Assembly: GCA_003646715.1 (NCBI GenBank)
Contig: QMLL01000097.1
Coordinates: 1-6,569, forward strand
DNA from: Deltaproteobacteria bacterium
GTDB lineage: Bacteria; Desulfobacterota; Syntrophobacteria; B119-G9
Direction: 5' to 3'
Length of the DNA: 6,569 bases
The stretch's first letter is position 1; every line of letters begins with the position of its first letter. A model generated the notes under the pieces. It ran no database searches. It was not told where the DNA came from and saw only the letters and a program-made list of their open reading frames with translations. The translations under genes and the position numbers were made by a program. Positions 1 to 5,722 of this stretch are shown piece by piece.

Positions 1-1968
1 CAGTGCAAGAATTTCTCTTACGTCCGGTTCATCCTCAATTACCAGGACCCTTATTATTCCAGTGTCAGATACCATAATTTTCTGTTCTTCCTTCAGTTCC
101 GGGATTTCCTCTTTGTAACCGCTGGGCAATACAATCGAAACCCTGGTTCCCTTTCCGGGCTCGCTAGATATAGTGATATCTCCCTGATACTTTTTCGCTA
201 TTCCGTAAGCAACGGATAGTCCCATTCCTACGCCAACGGTGCCTTTCGTGGAGAAAAGAGGCTCAATGGACCTCTTTAAAGTTTCGGGAGTCATTCCCTT
301 GCCAGTGTCTGATATTACTATTTCCACCAGCTTATCCGATTTCCGGTTGCCCGTGATACTTATGCTCCCGACGTCATCAATTGCTTCTATGGAATTTACT
401 ATTATGTTGTTAAAAAGCGTGGTTAATTCGTTTATGTTTCCCACAACCTGGACTTCCTCGGGAACATCCACCCTGAACCTTACTTCTTTGCCTTCTTTCT
501 GCTTGGCATCCTTCCACAGGGGCTCCGTAAGCTTGATGACCCGGTTAATTATTGCCAGCACGCTAACGTTTATCCACGTGTCGTCACTATCTTCGGCCCT
601 CGCAAAGGTTAGCATCTGCTTAACCAGTTCACCGATTCTTCTGCTCCCCAGGAATGCTTGCTGTATCTGGTTAAGAGCGGTGGGAGGAAGATACTTAGAG
701 CCTTCCATTTCCAGGAGCTGCAAATTCCCCATTATCCCGGCAAGGAGATTATTAATGTTATGGGCCACACCTCCTGTCATTTCACCGATGGCTTTCATCC
801 TTTCGGACGAAATTATCTGTTTTTCCATCTGTTTTTGTTCGGTGATATCAAAGGTGATACCATCAAAGTATAGTACTTCTCCGGATTCGTCAAATATGGG
901 GTAGAAGCGTGTTCTAACCCATACCACGTCTTTGCTGTTTCGGGAAATTATTCGGTACTGCTGATCAAATGTAACCGCATTTTCCAGAGAGTAATTAACC
1001 TCGCTGGCAATTCTTTCAATATCTCTGGGGTGTATTTGTCCCATCCAGCCTCTGGCATCCCCCAGATACTCATCCAGTGACCCTCCGAAGATTTTTTCCA
1101 TATAGGGGCTTGCCAGTAAAAGGCTACCTTTTGGATCGAACCTGTGAACGTAAAAGCCTCGCCCATTTTCAATGACGCTTCTGTAGCTTTCTTCAGACGT
1201 TTTGAGCTTTTCAAAGGCTTCTTTTACTTCGGTATTGTCCCTCATGAAGTGAACAGAACCGAGGAGCTTATCCCGGGCCACCACGGGCATACATAGTACA
1301 GAGAAATACTTGCCCTTCACTTTGGTTTCAACCTCACACACAGGAGGTTTTTTATCAGGAGAAAACGAGTAAATGGAACACGTGGGTTTTAGGGGGCAAT
1401 CATCGAGAAAGTCGATGAAAGAGAGTTCTTCTCCCGGTTCCTCCGCCTCACCTTTCAAAAAAGTTTCAGCTGCCTGGTTTTTCCACGCAATTTTGTTCTC
1501 AGGATCCACCACGAAAACCAGGTCGGGAATGTCATCGAAAAAAATAGCACAGATGTCAATCAACCCTTTCAGGGATTCTGCCATGTCACGGCCCAAAACC
1601 GCCGACATATCCCTGAAAAAGGCCACAAATCCCGCGTTTTTGGCCCGCTTGCCTCTGATGCAATGAAGACTTATTGCTACCTTTTTTTCGTGGTTCTCGT
1701 CTTTTACCGTTACGTGAAAACTGCGGTCCTTGCCTTTTTCTGCTACGTCTACGAGCGTGTTCTCCCACTCATCCGGGTCATCGCCGACTCCCAGGTCAAT
1801 AAGGGATTTGCCAACAATCTGCTCCGGGCGCACCCCAAGGATCTGCGACGCTGAATCGTTCCAGAAAAGCACCGTAAGATTGGGTGTCAAAAAACATATC
1901 CCTTCTTCAGCGTTTTTGAACGCAGTGGTATAGAACAGATCTTCTGCTTTTAGTTTTAGTCCCTTCAT
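1..1968 (-). CDS. Hybrid sensor histidine kinase with three PAS-type domains, C-terminal receiver domain cut by the window edge
   Basis: The frame is open from ATG at 1968 to the window edge (656 residues) with no stop. Residues 8-120, 138-245 and 262-380 look like PAS domains; the third ends in the typical GxxxDITEQK and is the clearest. HisKA follows with phospho-acceptor His403 (AHNINNLL). The HATPase_c domain shows an N box around Asn525, G1 box SDTGKGM (Asp554), F box EPLFSTKG (Phe572) and G2 box GVGMGLS (579-583). From residue 640 VLVIEDEPD begins a receiver domain with acidic pair Glu645/Asp646; its phospho-acceptor Asp lies outside the window. No signal peptide or membrane helix is visible, so the protein is probably cytoplasmic. 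The start ATG directly follows an in-frame TAA, so no upstream extension in this frame is possible; its ribosome binding site is weak. The gene lies 60 bases after mce on the same strand. Ligand and phosphorelay partner are unknown. Confidence 0.93.
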   Translation of the reverse strand, partial: MKGLKLKAEDLFYTTAFKNAEEGICFLTPNLTVLFWNDSASQILGVRPEQIVGKSLIDLGVGDDPDEWENTLVDVAEKGKDRSFHVTVKDENHEKKVAISLHCIRGKRAKNAGFVAFFRDMSAVLGRDMAESLKGLIDICAIFFDDIPDLVFVVDPENKIAWKNQAAETFLKGEAEEPGEELSFIDFLDDCPLKPTCSIYSFSPDKKPPVCEVETKVKGKYFSVLCMPVVARDKLLGSVHFMRDNTEVKEAFEKLKTSEESYRSVIENGRGFYVHRFDPKGSLLLASPYMEKIFGGSLDEYLGDARGWMGQIHPRDIERIASEVNYSLENAVTFDQQYRIISRNSKDVVWVRTRFYPIFDESGEVLYFDGITFDITEQKQMEKQIISSERMKAIGEMTGGVAHNINNLLAGIMGNLQLLEMEGSKYLPPTALNQIQQAFLGSRRIGELVKQMLTFARAEDSDDTWINVSVLAIINRVIKLTEPLWKDAKQKEGKEVRFRVDVPEEVQVVGNINELTTLFNNIIVNSIEAIDDVGSISITGNRKSDKLVEIVISDTGKGMTPETLKRSIEPLFSTKGTVGVGMGLSVAYGIAKKYQGDITISSEPGKGTRVSIVLPSGYKEEIPELKEEQKIMVSDTGIIRVLVIEDEPDVREILAL

Positions 1969-2028
1969 TTATTTTTCTACTGTTGGGAGCAGCACAGGGA
2001 CGTTCCCGACAAATAGCAAGCAATTCCC

Positions 2029-2436
2029 CTATTCTTCCCTTTCGCACAGTTCAACCAATACTCCAAAAGTCGATTTTGGGTGCAAAAATGCTATCTTGGC
2101 ACCACCTGCACCTTTCCTGGGTTTTTCGTCTATCAATCTGATGCCTTTTTCTTTCAGTTCCTGCAAAGCTTCTTCGATATTTTCAACCCTAAAAGCGATA
2201 TGCTGAAACCCGGGGCCCCTCTTTTCCAGAAACTTGGCGATGGGACCATCGGGGGATGTTGATTCAAGTAATTCAACTTCACTGTCGCCCACAGGAAAAA
2301 ACGCAGTTGTAACTTTTTGTTCTTCAACAGTTTCTTTGCCAGCAAATTCCAAGCCAAGTATTTCCTCGTACAGTTTTTTTGCCTCATCAATCTTTTCAAC
2401 GGCTATTCCTATGTGATCAATTTTAAGAATTTTCAT
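2029..2436 (-). CDS. mce: Methylmalonyl-CoA epimerase
   Basis: This 135-residue protein of the VOC (glyoxalase/bleomycin-resistance) fold should epimerise (2S)- and (2R)-methylmalonyl-CoA in the cytoplasm, feeding the mutase encoded beside it. Family signatures are HIGIAV at the N terminus, PIAKFLEKRG, HIAF, and the C-terminal FLHPKSTFGVLVEL. Likely metal ligands by family comparison are His8, Glu55, His79 and Glu129; the His79-Glu129 spacing of 50 matches the Propionibacterium enzyme. The family's common GxHH is QH here (Gln78-His79). Length is normal for the family. The start ATG at 2436 overlaps the meaB stop in an ATGA, and a strong Shine-Dalgarno GGAGG sits 6 bases upstream inside the last codons of meaB, so translation is probably coupled. 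A different VOC enzyme is possible in principle, but the genomic context makes the epimerase role very likely. Confidence 0.95.
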   Translation of the reverse strand: MKILKIDHIGIAVEKIDEAKKLYEEILGLEFAGKETVEEQKVTTAFFPVGDSEVELLESTSPDGPIAKFLEKRGPGFQHIAFRVENIEEALQELKEKGIRLIDEKPRKGAGGAKIAFLHPKSTFGVLVELCEREE

Positions 2437-3410
2437 TTTATTCCTCCCTCTTGTTGAATTGTAACATCCACACCGATTCTCTTCAGAAGTTCCTTCGCTG
2501 TCGTATACGGGTCGTTGTTACCGGAAATAATATCCTCAACAACCCTGTCAAAAGAATCCTTTGAGACGAACTTTTCCTGCAAAATTTTTATCAATGCGTT
2601 TTCAACGAGGCTCAGGATTTCCTCCTTAACCCTTCTTTTTCTCTTCTGTTCAAGTTCTCCTGATTTTTCCAGATATTTCCTGTGATTTTTTACGGCTTCT
2701 TTAAGTTCTTCAATACCTTTCCCTTCCACCGCTATGGTTTTCACCACCGGTGGTACCCATGCTCTGCTCTTGGTATGCTTGTCCTGTTCAAGCCTAATTT
2801 GGATCTCAGTCTCCAGTTGATCTGCTCCGGGATGGTCTGCCTTGTTTATCACGAATATATCGGCAATCTCCATTACTCCCGCCTTCATGCTCTGGATAAC
2901 ATCTCCCATCCCCGGCACCAACACAAGAATAGTCGTATCAACTATTTTTATAACATCTATTTCATCCTGGCCAACTCCCACCGTTTCGATAATGATAATG
3001 TCTTTTCCAAAAGCGTCCAGAGCCCTTACAGCATCATTGGTAGCTTTTGCCACACCTCCCAGATGTCCTCTCGTTGCCATGCTCCTTATATAAACACCGG
3101 GATCCAGGCACAATTTGCTCATACGCACTCTGTCTCCAAGCACGGCACCGCCGGTGAAGGGACTGGAAGGATCTACAGCTATGATACCTACAGTGCATTC
3201 TTCTTTTCTCAGCGCCTGTGTCAGCTTATCGGTGAGAGTACTCTTACCTGCACCGGGGGAACCGGTAATACCGATCACGTAAGCATTTCCGGTGTGCGGA
3301 TAGAGCTTGCGCATTTCCTCATAGGCCCGTTCGTCATCGTCCTCAAGCCAGGATATCAAACGCGCAAGAGACTTAACCGAACCATCCAAAATACCTTCAG
3401 CAAGTTCCAT
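2433..3410 (-). CDS. meaB: MeaB-family GTPase chaperone of methylmalonyl-CoA mutase (ArgK/MeaB)
   Basis: This 325-residue G3E-class P-loop GTPase acts as chaperone of the B12-dependent mutase: MeaB proteins gate adenosylcobalamin delivery and protect or reactivate the enzyme. Visible motifs are the P-loop GITGSPGAGKST (GxxxxGKS at 50-57), the switch region around AVDPSSPFTGGAVLGDR (78-94), ETVGVGQDE (142-150), and the guanine-specificity motif NKAD (189-192). A helical C-terminal arm (about 235-325), charged and rich in Lys/Glu, matches the family's dimerisation region. Length is typical of MeaB and it is not fused to the mutase as in IcmF. Older databases call this family ArgK or LAO/AO transport kinase; that name is misleading. 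The ATG at 3410 fits the family's usual N terminus, although its Shine-Dalgarno is poor. It starts 22 bases after mcmA2, and its stop overlaps mce by 4 bases. Confidence 0.96.
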   Translation of the reverse strand: MELAEGILDGSVKSLARLISWLEDDDERAYEEMRKLYPHTGNAYVIGITGSPGAGKSTLTDKLTQALRKEECTVGIIAVDPSSPFTGGAVLGDRVRMSKLCLDPGVYIRSMATRGHLGGVAKATNDAVRALDAFGKDIIIIETVGVGQDEIDVIKIVDTTILVLVPGMGDVIQSMKAGVMEIADIFVINKADHPGADQLETEIQIRLEQDKHTKSRAWVPPVVKTIAVEGKGIEELKEAVKNHRKYLEKSGELEQKRKRRVKEEILSLVENALIKILQEKFVSKDSFDRVVEDIISGNNDPYTTAKELLKRIGVDVTIQQEGGIK

Positions 3411-3432
3411 TTCAACATTATCCCAAAAGTTT

Positions 3433-3843
3433 CTACTTTCTCCGCACGTTTTCCTTTATGAAATCCACTATCTTTTGAGTTGGAGTACCTGGGCCAAATA
3501 TCTCCGCCACACCTGCTTCTTTGAGTTTCGGGATGTCTTCGGCGGGAATTATGCCTCCGCCCACAACCAGCACGTCGTCCATCCCGTTTTGCCGGAGCAA
3601 TTCCACAACTTTCGGGAAAAAATAGTTATGCACGCCGGAAAGACTGCTTATCCCAACCACATCAGCATCTTCCTGGATAGCTGTCTGTACAATCATTTCC
3701 GGGGTTTGTCTCAAACCTGTATAAATTACTTCCATGCCCGCTTCGGCAAAAATTCTTGCCAGTAGCTTGGCACCTCTATCGTGCCCATCCAGGCCCGGTT
3801 TGGCCACTATAACTTTTATCTTGCGATCCTTGTCACTACTCAT
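3433..3843 (-). CDS. mcmA2: Methylmalonyl-CoA mutase, B12-binding (C-terminal) subunit
   Basis: This free-standing 136-residue cobalamin-binding domain corresponds to the C-terminal part of one-chain methylmalonyl-CoA mutases. It carries the base-off/His-on signature DxHxxG as D19-G-H21-D-R-G24, where His21 should replace dimethylbenzimidazole as lower axial cobalt ligand. The second B12 signature SxL lies in GISSLSG (Ser66-Leu68), and the glycine-rich GGG at 95-97 should contact the nucleotide tail. Together with McmA1 it forms the active mutase; neither is active alone in known split enzymes. The start ATG at 3843 has a clear GGAGG 8 bases upstream. It lies 52 bases downstream of mcmA1. Other B12-binding domains (glutamate mutase small subunit, corrinoid methyltransferase proteins) share the fold, but sequence and position favour the mutase subunit strongly. 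Confidence 0.96.
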   Translation of the reverse strand: MSSDKDRKIKVIVAKPGLDGHDRGAKLLARIFAEAGMEVIYTGLRQTPEMIVQTAIQEDADVVGISSLSGVHNYFFPKVVELLRQNGMDDVLVVGGGIIPAEDIPKLKEAGVAEIFGPGTPTQKIVDFIKENVRRK

Positions 3844-3895
3844 TTATGGTTCCTCCATCATCAGCTTCCAACTTTCTCTTCAACTACTAAACCGT

Positions 3896-5575
3896 TTAAA
3901 CAAATTCTTTCGGTCGGTATTCACCATAAACGTCTCGCCAAACGTCACAAATTTCACCCACAGTGGCGCGAGCCTTCACGGCTTCTATAACCGCCGGCAT
4001 AACGTTTTCATCAGACTTGGAGACTTCTCTCAAATTATCCAGCGCTTCTTTCCACTTTTTCTGGTCTCGTTCGGCTCTAAGCTTTTTGAGTCTTTCTACC
4101 TGCATTTCACCAATTTTGGGATCAACTTTGAGGATGTTCGTAAGCGGCGGTTCTTCCATTACATACTTGTTTATACCTACGTAGATTCTTTCGCCGCTCT
4201 CGATCTCCTTCTGGAACCTGTAAGCGCTTTCCTGTATTTCTTTCTGGATATATCCCAGCTCAATAGCTTTTAGGGTTCCGCCAAGCTCATCTATTTTCTT
4301 TATGTATTCATCTATCTGGGCTTCGATTTTGTCCGTTAATGCTTCCACGTAATAAGAACCGGCCAGAGGATCAATGGTTTCCGTGGCGCCACTTTCTTCT
4401 GCTACTATTTGTTGTGTTCTAAGAGCCACTGTTACAGCCTGTTCAGTAGGCAGGCAGAGAGCCTCATCGTACGAATTGGTATGAAGCGATTGAGCACCTC
4501 CAAGAGCAGTAGCATACGCCTGGAGTGCCACGCGCACAATGTTATTCAAAGGCTGCTGCGCTGTTAGCGTTACTCCTCCAGTTTGTACATGATATCTCAT
4601 CATCATTGATTTCGGGTTCTTGGCGCCGAAACGTTCCTTCATAATTTTCGCCCAGTATCGTCTTCCGGCTCTGAACTTAGCCACCTCTTCAAGAACGTTG
4701 GTAAAGGCGTTAAAGAAAAACGAAAGGCGCGGAGCAAAAGAGTCAACGGCAAGCCCTCTTTCAATACAGGCCTGAACGTATGCTATACCGTCAGCTATGG
4801 TAAATGCCATTTCCTGCGCAGCGGTGGAACCGGCTTCCCTGATGTGATAACCGCTAATGCTTATGGTATTCCACCTAGGCACGTGTTCATAGCAGTATTC
4901 GATCAGGTCGACCGTGAGGCGCATGGTTGGTTGAGGAGGAAATATGTATTGTCCCCTGCAGATTATTTCTTTTAAAACATCATTTTGAACCGTTCCGCCC
5001 ACTTTATCGAAGGGTACACCCTGTTCTTCTGCGATAGCCAGATACATGGCGAGCAGGACCGTGGCAGGAGCATTGATGGTCATGGAAGTGGTAACCTTGT
5101 CAAGGGGTATTCCGTCGAACAATACCTTCATGTCTTCGATGGAATCCACGGCAACACCAACTTTCCCAACTTCACCCATGGATAGAGGATGATCGGAATC
5201 ATACCCGGCCTGGGTGGGCAGGTGAAAAGCAACACTCAGACCTGTCTGTCCCTGTTCCAGCAGGTACTTGAATCGCTTGTTAGTCTCTTCCGCCGTACCA
5301 AATCCGGCGTATTGCCTCATCGTCCATAATCGCCCCCGGTACATGGTGGGTTGAACACCTCTGGTAAAAGGATATTCGCCGGGAAAACCAAGTTTTTCAT
5401 TGTAATCGAAGTCCTCTATGTCCAGGGGACTGTACAGTCGTTCAACCTCAGTCCCGGAAATGGTGGTAAATTTCTTTTTCCTCTCGGGAAATCTGTCAAG
5501 AACCTTTTTTAGCGTACTGCTTTCCCATTCTTCTCTCTTTTTCTTGATATCGTTTATCTTTTCTTTATCAAACAT
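3896..5575 (-). CDS. mcmA1: Methylmalonyl-CoA mutase, catalytic (N-terminal, TIM-barrel) subunit
   Basis: This 559-residue catalytic subunit carries out the radical rearrangement between (R)-methylmalonyl-CoA and succinyl-CoA using adenosylcobalamin held by McmA2. Family motifs include YPFTRGVQPTMY (68-79), RQYAGFGTAEE (87-97), QTGLSVAFHLPTQ (110-122), GYDSDHP, QNDVLKE, SISGYHIREAG (239-249) and APRLSFFFNAF (281-291). Tyr89, Arg207 and His244 align at the same numbers as the Propionibacterium MutB active site, and Ala116 is also as expected for methylmalonyl-CoA. Isobutyryl-CoA mutase has Phe and Gln at the first two positions; hydroxyisobutyryl-CoA mutase has Ile and Asp at the Tyr89 and Ala116 positions. 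I chose ATG 5575 because a perfect AAGGAGGT lies 7 bases upstream and homologues begin MFDKEK. The frame extends to ATG 5620 and GTG 5629, but that adds 15-18 residues across the ribosome binding site. The B12 domain is encoded separately by mcmA2. Confidence 0.97.
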   Translation of the reverse strand: MFDKEKINDIKKKREEWESSTLKKVLDRFPERKKKFTTISGTEVERLYSPLDIEDFDYNEKLGFPGEYPFTRGVQPTMYRGRLWTMRQYAGFGTAEETNKRFKYLLEQGQTGLSVAFHLPTQAGYDSDHPLSMGEVGKVGVAVDSIEDMKVLFDGIPLDKVTTSMTINAPATVLLAMYLAIAEEQGVPFDKVGGTVQNDVLKEIICRGQYIFPPQPTMRLTVDLIEYCYEHVPRWNTISISGYHIREAGSTAAQEMAFTIADGIAYVQACIERGLAVDSFAPRLSFFFNAFTNVLEEVAKFRAGRRYWAKIMKERFGAKNPKSMMMRYHVQTGGVTLTAQQPLNNIVRVALQAYATALGGAQSLHTNSYDEALCLPTEQAVTVALRTQQIVAEESGATETIDPLAGSYYVEALTDKIEAQIDEYIKKIDELGGTLKAIELGYIQKEIQESAYRFQKEIESGERIYVGINKYVMEEPPLTNILKVDPKIGEMQVERLKKLRAERDQKKWKEALDNLREVSKSDENVMPAVIEAVKARATVGEICDVWRDVYGEYRPKEFV

Positions 5576-5582
5576 CCCGACT

Positions 5583-5590
5583 ACCTCCTT
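5583..5590 (-). promoter_or_regulatory. Strong Shine-Dalgarno deciding the mcmA1 start
   Basis: On the minus strand this reads AAGGAGGT, a full match to the anti-Shine-Dalgarno complement, 7 bases before ATG at 5575. It decides the start against the in-frame upstream ATG (5620) and GTG (5629), neither of which has a comparable site. Confidence 0.9.
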
Positions 5591-5600
5591 GGTATATTTG

Positions 5601-5618
5601 GCCAGCCGTCTGACTGGC
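5601..5618 (-). promoter_or_regulatory. Small hairpin in the mcmA1 5' leader
   Basis: On the minus strand GCCAGTC-AGAC-GGCTGGC can fold into a 7-base-pair stem (one G-U pair) closed by a four-base loop. It ends 10 bases upstream of the Shine-Dalgarno of mcmA1 and downstream of the predicted promoter, so it would lie in the mRNA leader. No run of U follows, so it is not an intrinsic terminator. It could protect the 5' end of the message or tune initiation; it could also be chance. Confidence 0.4.
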
Positions 5619-5688
5619 ATCGGTTTCACTTGTGATAAAAGGGGCGATGTCCAGATTTCCGCATAACTTCACGCTTTTCAAAAGAGTT

Positions 5689-5717
5689 TTTGTACCAGTA
5701 ATTAACAAGCAGGTCAA
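5689..5717 (-). promoter_or_regulatory. Predicted sigma-70-type promoter of the mutase operon
   Basis: On the minus strand TTGACC (-35, 5717-5712, 5 of 6 matches to TTGACA) is followed after exactly 17 bases by TACAAA (-10, 5694-5689, 4 of 6 matches). An extended -10 TGG directly precedes the -10 hexamer. Transcription would begin near 5682, giving a leader of about 107 bases before mcmA1. It sits just after the ychF stop, in the only sizeable intergenic gap, where an operon promoter is expected. No operator-like dyad is obvious around it. The assignment rests on pattern and position only. Confidence 0.55.
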
Positions 5718-5722
5718 TACAA

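Noticed and set aside
239..904. A 221-codon plus-strand open frame
   Set aside because: It lies entirely antisense to the kinase, whose HisKA and HATPase motifs are intact on the other strand. The plus-strand translation is Ser/Pro/Leu-rich low-information sequence with no domain.
948..1214. An 88-codon minus-strand open frame inside the kinase region
   Set aside because: It is in a different frame from the kinase, which reads through as a PAS domain ending in a DITEQK motif at the same place.
1969..2028. Terminator or promoter between mce and the kinase
   Set aside because: The only dyad is GGGA-ACG-TCCC with a 4-bp stem and no T run, and no -35/-10 pair of reasonable quality is present.
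2682..3461. A 259-codon plus-strand open frame
   Set aside because: It is antisense to meaB, which has complete GTPase motifs. The product has no recognisable family and is a codon-bias shadow.
3734..4273. A 179-codon plus-strand open frame with hydrophobic stretches
   Set aside because: It spans the junction of mcmA1 and mcmA2 antisense to both. The hydrophobic look is what antisense of Lys/Glu-rich coding sequence gives.
5576..5629. N-terminal extension of mcmA1 from GTG 5629 or ATG 5620
   Set aside because: The extension would translate through the perfect Shine-Dalgarno and the leader hairpin, has no good ribosome binding site of its own, and is not part of the family's usual N terminus.
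5576..5682. Cobalamin riboswitch ahead of mcmA1
   Set aside because: The AGAC loop with the GCCAG stem faintly recalls a B12 box, but the leader is short and I find none of the other conserved core elements. Mutase genes are also not the usual targets of that riboswitch.
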